Shown: positions 35,313 through 46,107, counted from the stretch's first letter. The stretch is 64,000 bases of DNA from Bacteroidota bacterium (GCA_023441805.1 JAEZNO010000018.1:162892-226891); one strand, 5' to 3'. Program-made: numbers and translations. The notes: generated by a model not told the origin, from the sequence alone.

Positions 35313-37721
35313 TTATTTGCCTTTAATGAGTTTATAGCTTGCTGTTTCTGTTCCATTGCTGATTTTCAGCATATAAATACCCTGAGTGAATTCAGATGCA
35401 GGAATAGTCATCACATCGATACCAGAATTGACTCTCCTCTCGGTACTGTATAAAACAGCTCCCGATGAATTATAAAGCTCAATACTAAGTTTACTGTTGT
35501 TGGTAAGCTTGAAGCTAATCAATATCTCATCATCGAAAGGGTTAGGATTTACTTCAATCTTACTTTCCAGACTATTATCAGCAACAGCGGTATTGACTGT
35601 AACCTGTAGATTAACAGGTATTACTATTTTAGGCTGGGTAGTGTCGTTTGAATACAAAGCCAGATAGGCTTCGTATGATCCAAGAGGCATGTTATTGGCA
35701 TTGGCAGTAATCTGCAGATCGAGACTTGAGCCTGCAGGTACTATACCGTTGGCACTATTTACTGTAAGCCAGTTACCTAACGGATTATCCTTAACTATTT
35801 TAACAGTGACATTGGTTGCCTGATGACCTCCGTCGCCGTAAGTATCGGTAATCCACAATTTCCAGTTGCCTTTCATTGCCTCACCTGCAAAGACGGGGCA
35901 TTCAACCTTATAGTAACCATCCAGTTTGTCTTTACCTACTTTAAGGATAGTTCCGGAAGGTGATTGTAACCAAAGTGAGCCTTCGGAATAGTAATCATCA
36001 GTATTCCACAGATAACTGATTATGAGGTTACTGACGTTGGCTGTTTCGGAAACAGTGAATGTAGTCCAGTTACTTTCGAGCAGTGTATTATAACTGTAAG
36101 ATGAGGGCAACGGGCTGTTGTTAATATTAAATACAAGAGTATCGTGAATGCTGGTTACGGGAACAACAGTGTAGTTCAATCCGATTTGTCCGGTGCTGTT
36201 TATAGTCAGCGTCTTGCTCTCTTCAATGTCTTTCATCACTGTAAAGTCAAGTGATTGAGGATTAGTTGAAGTCTGGGCATACATTTCACTTCCAACATGG
36301 AATTTGTAAGCATCAGCCGGTCCGATAAAGGGAGCAAATTCACGTCTTCCGGATTCATCTTTTGCAAAGATGTAATACTCAACGGTTGATCCTTCTTCAG
36401 GAGCCTGTATGCTTGCCATCCATGCACTACCCATTGAATTGGTCATTTTAAGAGGAGTGTATGGAGTTACCGGATTTGGGTTCACTCTGTAATACATTAT
36501 TACTGAATCCTGAATAATTGGTTGACCACTGTAAGCCCTGACTGAAGCAGTGAAGTTGTAACTAGCTGCAGGCAAAACATTCCCTGTTAAAGGAGTATGT
36601 CTGACTGAAAGCATTCCCAAATCAGCCATCTCGTGTGTACGGCAGTGGAGTGCATCAGTTGATTCCCATGGAGTTGCAGGAGCACCAATAAAGCCAAATA
36701 CTTTATAGCCGGGCATTGCTTTACGATAAGCTTCAAGTGCCTGTTCGTCGTACTGTGAATTCATAATAGGAACCAGTACTTTGTCATTCAGGATAAATGA
36801 ATTGGTATAGGGTTGATTTTGTGGGGTAAATACTCTGTAAACTTTATAAGGAGTGCCGTATGAGCTTAATTTATTTTTATAATAGCCGGCTGTGGCTTCG
36901 ATTGCATTATACTGTGGGTGGTTTGTCGGGACTGATCTGATTAATACTTTATCGGGAGCTAGATACTTTCCCCAGCAGTCGATATGGTCAATGTAAGTAT
37001 TGTTAGGATCTTCTAGAACAGAATAATCAGTAATGCCGAGGTAATTTTGCATACGTTCATCCACTTCATCCGGGGTAATATTAGGATTTTCGGTATAAAC
37101 AATAGTGGTTGAGGACGCTTTTCCATAGCCATCGGTCATGTAATTGCCTCCTGTGTGAGTAACATTCATCCCGAACCATTCAACCCCCAGGTTTTCAGCT
37201 ATCGCCCTCACTGCATCATCATCCTGTGGCCTGTCGCGGTTATATGGGAAATCGACTATACCAATCTGATTGGAACCATAAGTAATAAACATTGGGCCAT
37301 AATCACGTGTCCAATAGCTATTTGTAGGCACAATCATAAATACACAATTATCAAGATTAATTCTTGCCTGAGTATACTGGTTAATCACTGATTGCTGAAC
37401 AGAAGCATTGGGGACAAGAGTGGTGACAATAGCATCTTTGGCCATTTCTCTGATGAGTGACATGGGTATACCAAATCCGCCGGCATAAGCGACTACGGCA
37501 CCTGATGATCTGCTGAATTCGGCTATACTGGTAACATTTCCGGGAGGAGGATCAGTGGCGATAAATGACTTATCAGCCGCCAATCTGTTAAGATACTCCT
37601 GTGGAGTTTCGTGGTGTCGAAGGGGCTTACGCTGTTTTTCTGTAGTAGTTTGAGCTGAAACACTCAAAGAAAAAGCAAGGAAAATGCTCAGAAGCATTAC
37701 ACCGCGTAGTTGTATTCTCAT
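35313..37721 (-). CDS. Secreted peptidylarginine deiminase-like enzyme (PPAD type) with T9SS sorting domain
   Basis: 802 residues: signal peptide (1-23), propeptide-like stretch, deiminase domain (about 65-380), Ig-like segment, a proprotein-convertase P-like domain (about 535-650), a second Ig-like segment and a T9SS sorting domain (VNPNPFDDEI to the end). The active-site residues sit at D140, H246, D248, N307 and C360, with W137 and Y243. In Porphyromonas gingivalis PPAD they are D130, H236, D238, N297 and C351. The spacings are identical except for one residue before the cysteine. R162 and R164 fall where PPAD has R152 and R154, which recognise the C-terminal carboxylate of peptides. An agmatine deiminase is the alternative, but export and these arginines favour a peptidylarginine deiminase. 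Confidence 0.85.
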   Translation of the reverse strand: MRIQLRGVMLLSIFLAFSLSVSAQTTTEKQRKPLRHHETPQEYLNRLAADKSFIATDPPPGNVTSIAEFSRSSGAVVAYAGGFGIPMSLIREMAKDAIVTTLVPNASVQQSVINQYTQARINLDNCVFMIVPTNSYWTRDYGPMFITYGSNQIGIVDFPYNRDRPQDDDAVRAIAENLGVEWFGMNVTHTGGNYMTDGYGKASSTTIVYTENPNITPDEVDERMQNYLGITDYSVLEDPNNTYIDHIDCWGKYLAPDKVLIRSVPTNHPQYNAIEATAGYYKNKLSSYGTPYKVYRVFTPQNQPYTNSFILNDKVLVPIMNSQYDEQALEAYRKAMPGYKVFGFIGAPATPWESTDALHCRTHEMADLGMLSVRHTPLTGNVLPAASYNFTASVRAYSGQPIIQDSVIMYYRVNPNPVTPYTPLKMTNSMGSAWMASIQAPEEGSTVEYYIFAKDESGRREFAPFIGPADAYKFHVGSEMYAQTSTNPQSLDFTVMKDIEESKTLTINSTGQIGLNYTVVPVTSIHDTLVFNINNSPLPSSYSYNTLLESNWTTFTVSETANVSNLIISYLWNTDDYYSEGSLWLQSPSGTILKVGKDKLDGYYKVECPVFAGEAMKGNWKLWITDTYGDGGHQATNVTVKIVKDNPLGNWLTVNSANGIVPAGSSLDLQITANANNMPLGSYEAYLALYSNDTTQPKIVIPVNLQVTVNTAVADNSLESKIEVNPNPFDDEILISFKLTNNSKLSIELYNSSGAVLYSTERRVNSGIDVMTIPASEFTQGIYMLKISNGTETASYKLIKGK

Positions 37722-37745
37722 AAATGTACATATTTATAGTTGGCA

Positions 37746-39725
37746 TTATAGCTTACTTTTGATTGCCTTCATAGTTACTGAGCCGAATTGGTCAGTTATG
37801 GCAATAAAGTAAACACCAGTACCAACGATTTGATTTCCATTGCTTTTGCCATCCCATACCAACTCATTCAATCCTGCCGGTAACAAGCCTTCATGAATTG
37901 TGGCAACCATCATACCCTGCATGTTGTATACATGGGCATTGACTGATGAACTGCGCATTAAATTTATGGTAATTTTTAAGAAATCATCGAAAGGATTCGG
38001 ATTTATTTTGACCGATACATTAGTGCTAATATCACGTGTATTGGTGCTGGTGTCAACCAGTAATGTTACAGGTATCTTAATGAGATTCAGGAAGTAATCG
38101 TCTGCAAGAATATAACATTCATAGCTTCCCAGAGGTAAGCCGTTTGAATTTATGTATAATTTGATTGTTTGGGAATTACTGTCTGAAGTAAAGATGCCGG
38201 TATATGATTCGGCAGTAATCCAATCAGTTTCAGGTGTAATGGTGATTGAATAGGGGTTGATTTCAGTAGTTGATGAACTCAGTTGGAGGGCAATTGTATC
38301 AATACTGTTTGGCTGAAGTCGTACATTAATTTGATGAGGGAATGATTCCAGAAGGGGAGGATTTGCAGCCATAACAACTGCATCGTATGTATTCAACCTG
38401 CCACCTGAAACTGTTTTTCCCAGAAGGGCAGGAACTGTGTCGACTGTAGCAATCAGATACCTTTTAAAACGTGATACAAGGAGAGAAGGTGAACTCTTAT
38501 ATTCTAACATACGGGCTGAATCGGTGATTGCATGCATAAGTGCAATAGTGCCGCTCACCATTGGCGATGACATTGATGTGCCTGTCTTGTAACCATAAGC
38601 ATTACCCTGTTTTGTAGAATAAATGTTGGTTCCCGGAGCGCCAAGATCAATACTCGTTAAGCCCCAGGCTGCCTGAGTATTCAATAGATCAGAGTTAGTT
38701 GTATTGGTTACTGTAATAAGTGATTCATTAGTCATTGCTGTCGGAATATCGCCTTTAATGTCTACATCCCAATATCTGTTAGCGGTTGAGGCAACATTTA
38801 GTATGCCAACCATACCCATAGAATCATATATGGCACTCCAGAGCGGGTATTCTTCAGGATTACCTGCATCTACACCAAACGAAGAGTTGGTTGCAACAAT
38901 ATAATGACCCACCTGTCCATTGGTTTCATTATAGAGTTTGCGCATAGTGTATACATAATCGTAAGATGCAACTACAGTGGCTTCGGTAGTACTGGAGCCG
39001 GCAATTGGAAGAACTTTTGCATTGTACGACACACCGGCTACACCTACACCGTTATTAGTACTTGCACTAACTATTCCCGTAACATGTGTTCCATGGTCAT
39101 GAGGGATGAGGTTACCTGTATTGTTGTAAGCATTCCATCCGTGGAAGTCATCAATGTAGCCGTTGCCATCATCATCTACACCATTCTGTGGGATCTCATT
39201 ATAGTTCTTCTTTAAATTCAGGTCACTGTGATTAAGGTCAACACCACCGTCAATCACGGCAACGACAATTGTATCGCCAAGAACTGTAACACCGCCGGTT
39301 GTCAATTCCCAGGCTTCAGTAACATGAATATCAGAACCGGGATTTCCATTTGACTGCCCTGTATTCTTAAAAGCCCACTGGATGTTAAAGTCAGGATCAT
39401 TTGGTATTACCTCACGCTCAGTAACAGGATGATTATATTGTGCTAACTGAACTGCAGGATGTTCTTTTATTATCCTGAGCAGCTTTTCAGGATTTACTGT
39501 ATTCTCATCAAATTTAAAGAGCCAAATGTTGAATGTCTTACCGAGCTTATTATCAACCACAATGCCTTTTGACCTGAAATCATCAAGAAGTTGGGTATCC
39601 TTGAAGGGATTTCTTCCATCTTTAAGCTTTACTAAGATTTCACCCGGAACCCTGCGCTGAATGTCTTGAGCCGGTAAATAAAAAACAAATAAAAAAATGA
39701 CAAGTATGGTTCCGAGTATTTTCAT
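37746..39725 (-). CDS. Secreted subtilisin-like (S8) serine peptidase with T9SS sorting domain
   Basis: 659 residues with a signal peptide (about 1-19), a short inhibitor-like propeptide (about 25-100) and a subtilisin domain holding the catalytic triad D159 (VAVIDGGVDL), H211 (HGTHVTGIVSA) and S384 (GTSMSSPMVSGT), with the oxyanion N280. After the catalytic domain come Ig-like segments and a C-terminal sorting domain (INPNPFDDFL, last ~90 residues). Its stop is 24 bases before the deiminase start and both share orientation, so the pair likely forms one transcript. Confidence 0.93.
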   Translation of the reverse strand: MKILGTILVIFLFVFYLPAQDIQRRVPGEILVKLKDGRNPFKDTQLLDDFRSKGIVVDNKLGKTFNIWLFKFDENTVNPEKLLRIIKEHPAVQLAQYNHPVTEREVIPNDPDFNIQWAFKNTGQSNGNPGSDIHVTEAWELTTGGVTVLGDTIVVAVIDGGVDLNHSDLNLKKNYNEIPQNGVDDDGNGYIDDFHGWNAYNNTGNLIPHDHGTHVTGIVSASTNNGVGVAGVSYNAKVLPIAGSSTTEATVVASYDYVYTMRKLYNETNGQVGHYIVATNSSFGVDAGNPEEYPLWSAIYDSMGMVGILNVASTANRYWDVDIKGDIPTAMTNESLITVTNTTNSDLLNTQAAWGLTSIDLGAPGTNIYSTKQGNAYGYKTGTSMSSPMVSGTIALMHAITDSARMLEYKSSPSLLVSRFKRYLIATVDTVPALLGKTVSGGRLNTYDAVVMAANPPLLESFPHQINVRLQPNSIDTIALQLSSSTTEINPYSITITPETDWITAESYTGIFTSDSNSQTIKLYINSNGLPLGSYECYILADDYFLNLIKIPVTLLVDTSTNTRDISTNVSVKINPNPFDDFLKITINLMRSSSVNAHVYNMQGMMVATIHEGLLPAGLNELVWDGKSNGNQIVGTGVYFIAITDQFGSVTMKAIKSKL

Positions 39726-39866
39726 TAATGATTTCCTTACATGAAAGCAATAACATGAGAGGTGAGTATCTGTTCAGTTTGCCCTCTCTTTATTGCAGTG
39801 TAACAATAACTTATCTTTTAACCGCTGTGAAATTAATAATAATCATCACATCAGGGGATGTGTATA

Positions 39867-39910
39867 ATAAAAAAAAAGCCTGCAACAATATTTCTAGTGC
39901 CACAGGCTTG
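39867..39910 (-). terminator. Terminator of the 39.9-43.3 kb C25 peptidase gene
   Basis: AAGCCTG (39876-39882) pairs with CAGGCTT (39903-39909). On the minus strand the hairpin is followed by a run of nine or more T. It lies 22 bases past the stop. Confidence 0.7.
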
Positions 39911-39931
39911 GGTAAGCGGGGGTTGTATTAC

Positions 39932-42900
39932 TTAAATCTTTATAAATCTTGAAGTTGATACCTGGCCTGATGATTCAGCTGATATAAGGTAAATACCCGG
40001 TTCAAGCTGATTTACCGGTATTGACATACCATATCCTTCGGCGTTGTCATATAAACCAACTAATTGTCCATCTGAACGATAGATGCGTACAGTTGATAAT
40101 TTCTCTGTATCAACTATGTTTATATAGTCAGAAGATGGATTTGGATAAACAGTGAGAGTACTGTTTGATGGTCTTGCCGATGGAATAAGTGTTATGGTGA
40201 ATTGCTTTTCGGCCTGGCAGCCATTACTGTTTTCTGCTACAACGGTTAATAAATTCTCACCCGGAGTCAACTTTGTGATATCAATATCCATTGTTGAAGA
40301 GGTGGAATTATCACTATAGATTACATACTGGCTGCTTGAATTGAGACCTGGTTCTATACTTAAGCCTTCACCACTGTATAGAGTAGTATCATGAAGTTGG
40401 TCAAATTCAGGCAGTTCATACAGCTCAATCATATAATCATAGACTGATGTTTGGCAAACACTGTTTGGTACAACAACCAACTGTAGATTAATAGTTTGTG
40501 ATAGAAGCTCATCTTTTGAAGGGAAATAGGTAGCATATAATTTATCAGGATCGTCAAAATAGCCGCCTCCGGTGCTTTCCCATCTCAGTGATGCATAATT
40601 ACGGACATTGGGTTGCAGCTGAATAGAAGTAACAGGACAGTTTGCATGTGTCAAAGAGCTGACACTTAATGGTTCATTTTCGGGAAGATATATATTGTCA
40701 ATCCATGCAGCGGAGCATCCTGATATACTATCGGGCTGGTCATTGAATCTCCACTCAAATTTATGATACCCGGGTTCTATCTGGTAAGTGAAGTTGGTCC
40801 AGTTGATTGTATTATTCCACCTGGCAACAAGGAAATCATCCATGTAGAAGCTAAGACTGGCATTCTGACTAAGGATGTTTTGTTTCAGCCAGAATGAAAT
40901 GAAGTCGCATGACTTGGTTTCACACTCATAAAAGAGAGAACTGCTTTCGCGCGAGATTGAATTACCTGAGTGTAATGAGAAATTTCCCTCATATGCTTCA
41001 GAGTTATCCACATACCAGCTTTCGCTGTTCGACCAGTTACTTCTGGGAAAATTCCCTTGTTCAAAGTCTTCATCAGGAGCTTCGATGGTTGTAAAATCAA
41101 ATATCCTGCTTTCAGCACTGCCATTTTCATTGAAGGAGGTTACCTTCCATTCATATTCAGTCAGGTACTCAAGTTTTGGGGTTACATGATCATTGAGATT
41201 GGTAATAATCTGGTTTTGCCAATTCTCTTCGCCCTTCTTTCTTATGCTCCATACGAAATATTCAGGTGCACATCCGGTTGATAATTTCCAGTTAAACTTA
41301 GTTGCAACCGGTACTTTGTATGAATGATTTACAGGTGAAGGTTCAATTGCCTGTGAAGGAAGGTTTGTAGTGCGGATTTCGGCAATGATTGGTCGGTAGT
41401 TTCTGCCTGTTATTGTAATAGTCAGTGATTTTGCTGATGAAATGTTATTAAATACAGGTTCTGCAACTCCATTGTGAGCATAAGAGGTTGCCAGAATATT
41501 ATTGTTCTCAGTAAGGCAAACAAATGCTCCATCAGGAAGTGAGTTAATAATCAGTTGGGTAGCATCAGTGCCAATGATTGAATCAAATACAGGATTAAAT
41601 TCTTTAGGTGAAGAAGTCCTTAATTCTACAGAGGGGTCGCCGAATAAGATCCAGTTGTCGGTAATAACATAGGCTCCCTTACCGTATTTGTCATTCATCT
41701 TCATGCATCCGCTAAAAGATATTCCGCCGAATGACAGGGGAACATTATTCTTATCCCTAAGGATTTGGGCAATTTCATCCTGAGCCTCCATTGGAGGATA
41801 CCATGTTTGGACTGCAGATGACATTAAAGCTGCAATTGCACCTGTTGGTTGGCCATCTTTAGAGGCACGAAGGAATCCTTCTGCCAGACAGGTCGCGTCA
41901 TTAAATTGTCCGCTATTACACCCTGCTGCCCAGATAAAAGGGTGTGTTTCAGTGTTTTCGAGTGAATATGCATCCTTAGTAGAGAATCCTGTAGTCAGCC
42001 AGCTATTGATAGACCCATGCCCGATATACATTATGGCACCCTGTCCTTTATTGATTGATTCAGCTGTCTGCGAAGTTGTGGGATTGCCATTAAGGTCGTT
42101 GCCCCCTCTGGAACCGTCGTAGAGTTCACTGAAAGTCTTATAGATTGATGGACTAAGAGAAGTACCTATATTGCGAATATGCTCAAAATCAAGCTCACCA
42201 TCATCTCCGGGCCCTAAACCACTGCCGATACCTAGAAAACTGTTATAGCTAGCATTAACCGGTGGATTCTTTTCATAATTGATTGTCCTTGCCACCATAA
42301 TCCTGCAGTGTTCAGTTGTTTCGCATGGAAATCGGCCGACAAGAACTTCAGGGTAATGATCATCACCTGCAATATAACCATATGTTATATCACTAAGCCC
42401 CTTGGCAGCCTGACAGGAGGGAACATAAGCTTCATCACCAACTAAAAGAAGGAAAGTAAGCCCATTGGTGTAATAATATTCTGAAACGTATAGCTTAATC
42501 TGCTCACTCCCGCCAATTGATGTAACATCAACCATTTCACATTTTATCCCTTTTTGATTCTTCCATTTCACAAAGGGTTGCATACTTTCAATAAATGAAG
42601 GATGTGCGATGATCAGCATTCTGCCCTGTTCCTCATTGATAGCTGCATATCTGTCGGCTGCCATGGATGGAATTTCGTTTATGAAATGATCACCGGTCAG
42701 TCCATTAGTGAGAAGATGGGAATTAGGGCTTAATCTCGTTAATTCATTTCTCCCGATTTCATCTAATGATTCAATTGCAACTTCTATATGATGATATACC
42801 CTTAATACTTGAGTTACAGGATTATATTGTACAGGATAAAAATGCACAGAGACACCACGTATGCTTCCTATGATATATGGTTCACTTAATTCAGCTAATG

Positions 42901-43342
42901 TTGAAGGCCAAAATGCATTAGTATTATAAATGGATGTATCAGTAAGCAATTCACTGGTTTGGTAAAGACCGGGGTCTCCGGTTGAAGGGGCAATGTTAAA
43001 GGAAGGGTAATCGGTATATTCACTACTCTTAACTGTAAGACTTATATTACCCGTCGGGTTAATTGCTATTGATGCTAAAAGGTGCTGGATGTCGGGGACT
43101 CCCTGTTGCATATTTCCAATTCCACCATGCAGAGTTATCTTTTCAGCCAAACCATTGAATGAAACAGTCTGTGATGAGAACCCTTCAATGTCCATCTTAA
43201 CATTGATAGTTTTTGCATCTTGTGATGTTATAATTTCAGGTGTTGCTCTTCCGTCATTTTTAATTGAATAGAATACTGACTTTTGAGCAGCTATATAACC
43301 AGAAAAAACGAATGTACAAATTATAAGTAACCAAAGCTTCAT
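39932..43342 (-). CDS. Gingipain-family (C25) cysteine peptidase with T9SS sorting domain
   Basis: A secreted protein of 1136 residues from the ATG at 43342; an upstream in-frame TTG at 43375 adds 11 residues before the signal peptide and is rejected. Residue numbers below count from that TTG. A propeptide (about 30-230) is followed by the C25 domain with the catalytic pair H453 (YIGHGSINSW) and C486 (AGCNSGQFND). Their spacing, 33, equals that of RgpB and Kgp. Further on there is an Ig-like domain, a MAM-like adhesin domain (EDFEQGNFP to AAWIDNIYLP), the 'WxSTGxG' module and a sorting domain (VYPNPSSDYI). Substrate specificity is not predictable. Confidence 0.9.
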   Translation of the reverse strand: MKLWLLIICTFVFSGYIAAQKSVFYSIKNDGRATPEIITSQDAKTINVKMDIEGFSSQTVSFNGLAEKITLHGGIGNMQQGVPDIQHLLASIAINPTGNISLTVKSSEYTDYPSFNIAPSTGDPGLYQTSELLTDTSIYNTNAFWPSTLAELSEPYIIGSIRGVSVHFYPVQYNPVTQVLRVYHHIEVAIESLDEIGRNELTRLSPNSHLLTNGLTGDHFINEIPSMAADRYAAINEEQGRMLIIAHPSFIESMQPFVKWKNQKGIKCEMVDVTSIGGSEQIKLYVSEYYYTNGLTFLLLVGDEAYVPSCQAAKGLSDITYGYIAGDDHYPEVLVGRFPCETTEHCRIMVARTINYEKNPPVNASYNSFLGIGSGLGPGDDGELDFEHIRNIGTSLSPSIYKTFSELYDGSRGGNDLNGNPTTSQTAESINKGQGAIMYIGHGSINSWLTTGFSTKDAYSLENTETHPFIWAAGCNSGQFNDATCLAEGFLRASKDGQPTGAIAALMSSAVQTWYPPMEAQDEIAQILRDKNNVPLSFGGISFSGCMKMNDKYGKGAYVITDNWILFGDPSVELRTSSPKEFNPVFDSIIGTDATQLIINSLPDGAFVCLTENNNILATSYAHNGVAEPVFNNISSAKSLTITITGRNYRPIIAEIRTTNLPSQAIEPSPVNHSYKVPVATKFNWKLSTGCAPEYFVWSIRKKGEENWQNQIITNLNDHVTPKLEYLTEYEWKVTSFNENGSAESRIFDFTTIEAPDEDFEQGNFPRSNWSNSESWYVDNSEAYEGNFSLHSGNSISRESSSLFYECETKSCDFISFWLKQNILSQNASLSFYMDDFLVARWNNTINWTNFTYQIEPGYHKFEWRFNDQPDSISGCSAAWIDNIYLPENEPLSVSSLTHANCPVTSIQLQPNVRNYASLRWESTGGGYFDDPDKLYATYFPSKDELLSQTINLQLVVVPNSVCQTSVYDYMIELYELPEFDQLHDTTLYSGEGLSIEPGLNSSSQYVIYSDNSTSSTMDIDITKLTPGENLLTVVAENSNGCQAEKQFTITLIPSARPSNSTLTVYPNPSSDYINIVDTEKLSTVRIYRSDGQLVGLYDNAEGYGMSIPVNQLEPGIYLISAESSGQVSTSRFIKI

Positions 43343-43510
43343 ACGCCGGTGTTTTGATTTGACCGGCCAAGGCAATCAGTATGCCTTTAAAAAAGAAAGG
43401 TTTAATTATACTTTGTTTAGAAATTGTAAGTAGCTATAAATTAGCAACATAGATATTAAGAAAAATTTGTAAAGGCAAGCTGTTGGTTATTATTTACAGA
43501 GAAAAACTAA

Positions 43511-43534
43511 CAAAAAAGCGCACAATTGTGCGCT
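43511..43534 (-). terminator. Palindromic terminator after the frameshifted membrane gene
   Basis: AGCGCACAATTGTGCGCT (43517-43534) is an 18-base perfect palindrome. On the minus strand TTTTTTG follows at once, the classic factor-independent pattern. It lies 7 bases past the stop at 43541. Confidence 0.8.
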
Positions 43535-43540
43535 GAAATA

Positions 43541-45882
43541 CTAAATGCTAACTTTGTGATTATTGATAAATAGCTCTCTGATTATACCATCTGTCTCCCT
43601 TATAACTTTATAAACATTAACTTCACTTTCCTTAACCAAAACATCATCAATATAAATAATCTTATCTGACTTATTATCTCCTTTGACCAAGATTGACAGT
43701 TGTTTGATATTCTCAGGCATTTTGAATGATAGTTCTATCAAACTCCACGATTCATCAATAACTGCACTTCTTGCCGGATTAAAAGTAGTGATCCAATTAA
43801 TATTGTCTGCTTTGTCCCTTGTTTCTATGAATGCGATGGATGATTGAGCCGCTTGCTCTTGTCCCATTTCTTCGTTATACATCCAGAAACTTGCTATATA
43901 TTCTTTGCCTGGTATTAATTTAGCAGGGTCAATATGAGCTACATGGGTGTAGTTTTTTAATTCTCCTCTCAGCGCATGACGTCCTCTATATGCTGTATCG
44001 TTTGCTTCATTTTCAAATGAATCATAAAATAATAGTGTTGAAGTATCTTTTGAGGATATAAGAAAGCCATCCTTAGAAGAAAACTGATCCTTTTTTGATT
44101 CAAATTGGCTTATCCAATTAGATGAATTATTGAGAAGCAGCTTGTCATAGCTAATTGAGAACAAACTAAAATTGCCACAAGAGAATAACTTTTCGCAATT
44201 ATTCAGCAACTCAGCCTGATATTTATCCAATGACTCATTAGAATATACTATCAGAAATGGTTTCCTGTTCGTAATATCGTTGATAATCTTTTTATTATAA
44301 TAATTTGGAGAAATGACCTGTATAATATTTTTACTTTCGCTGATACTAGTATTGGTTGCATAATTGCCCATTATTGGAATCCCTGAGTGATAAGAAATAA
44401 CCATGGTTGTCAAATAGCTCTTATTAGTCCCATAAGCTTTAAAAGCATCACTACCGGTATGGAAAAAGGGTAAGGGGACGATAGCTTGAAATTTACTTTT
44501 ATCAGCAAAATGTAATCCTTCTTTGAATGACTGAGGCAGGTACTTAGCATTGAAGTAGTTTGGTACTTCCTGACGTATCTGCTTTCTTATGGATTTATGA
44601 AGTGGCAGACCTTCCCATACATATGTAAGCGGAATCACCGTAATAGCCAACAAAACCAATAAGCGGAATTTATTTTCTTTCAATAAAAGAGAGCTATAGA
44701 CTGTGGTTGATATGGTAATTACGAAAAAAAATGGCCATGAGAAACGAGCTATACTCCTGAAGTTATTTATCAAAGGAAACCAATCCAGCAAATACTCCAT
44801 TTTCTTAAAAGGATATCCCATTGACAACAACAAGAGAATAATTGAAGCAAATAAAGATGTCAGTAACGATTTATTATTATTGAATGAAGTATCCTGAATC
44901 AGATGAACACCGAAAATTTTGAATACTGAGTTAATCAGGTAAGTAACTATAAAGAGAATTGAAGCAATACCTACATAAGCCCAACCTTCCCAATTGGTTT
45001 CAATTTTAATAAAGCCACCATAAAAATTCCTAAGAGGGGCAAAGCTTGGCAGGAATATAGACTGGAAGTTAGCAATATAGGTTAAAATACCCGAGGGTTG
45101 CTCATTTCGACCTGTGTGTATGTCTGTCACTTTGATCACCAGTAAAAATAGTGAGCATTGGGGCGATTGTCTGGATAAAGAGATGCAGCCATACAACCCC
45201 ACTAAAGAAATTCTTCCTTTCATAAATAAAACTGAACAGAAAAGATAGCAGGATGAATGAAGCGATGATCATTCCAAGGTATGCATGAATAAAGTACCAG
45301 GCTATAATGTTTGTCATCATAATAAATGACCATTTCCATTTATTATTAGCCTCTTTGAACTTTAAAAAAAGATACCATGAAAATGGGATGGCAAATCCAT
45401 ATGATAATGCATAATGACCTGTTGTCCTTAGTATTTGAGGGGACAAGATACTTATAGCAATGCTACCTATTAGTGCGTACGTCTTATCTACTTTAAATTT
45501 GACCAGAATCAAATAGACAAATAATGCAGTGAGAACAATTGAAAAAAGCATTAAGAAGTTGATAATGAACTGTGTAATTATTTATTGCCGGGAATACGTT
45601 CGCAATAGTTTTAATTATTATGGTCAACAGAGGATGACAGTCAAGATAAAGGAAATTTTCACCATAAGGATAATTCATTTGCTCAAACTCGATATAATTA
45701 TCGTGTTTTGAGTGTGCCACATATGTATAATAGTTTTTTATAGCATCGCCTGATACGTTGAATAAATGGGCATTTGGTTTATAGAAGAAATCACCATAGA
45801 AGATAACAAGGAATAACGAACTGACAATTATTACTATTAGTGGGAAAAGTCGTTTATTAATTTTCATGAAACCTGGATCCAT
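43541..45882 (-). pseudogene. Multi-spanning membrane protein (GT-C/YfhO-like) broken by two frameshifts
   Basis: Three frames on the minus strand join into one protein of about 770 residues. Frame 1 (45882-about 45550) has an N-terminal membrane span and a GDAIKNYYTY stretch like the first loop of GT-C-type enzymes. Frame 2 (about 45551-45110) holds several spans. Frame 3 (about 45130-43541) has the remaining spans and a soluble C-terminal domain that looks carbohydrate-binding-like (FYDSFENEANDTAYRG to IIYIDDVLVKE). The first shift lies near 45540-45570, beside an A6 run on the plus strand; the second near 45136-45145, beside a T5 run on the minus strand. Either the gene is decaying or the sequence has indels. 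The function is unknown. Confidence 0.75.
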
Positions 45883-46027
45883 TTACGTTTATAAGGAAAT
45901 ATGCAATAAGAATTATGGATAACAAATTTAAAATCTTTAGCTGTGATAAATATAAGATCTAAAGAATATTTTAAATTATTTTCCTTCTCTAAATGGACTA
46001 CTAAAATACCTGTGCCTGGATTGAAAT

Positions 46028-46107
46028 AATGTGGCTCAAACTACTGATTGTACGTACTCATGAGTCAATATATAAAAGTGCCTGTACTTTACCAATGTGG
46101 CTCAAAC
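46028..46107. repeat. Direct repeat at the 3' end of the sigma-54 regulator gene
   Basis: AATGTGGCTCAAAC occurs at 46028-46041 and 46094-46107, each preceded 9 bases earlier by GTGCCTG. The right copy contains the stop codon of the response-regulator gene; the left lies 60 bases past it. This looks like a partial duplication of the gene's tail. Confidence 0.65.

Noticed and set aside
43343..43375. TTG start upstream of the 39.9-43.3 kb peptidase
   Set aside because: It puts 11 charged residues before an otherwise normal signal peptide; the ATG at 43342 fits better.
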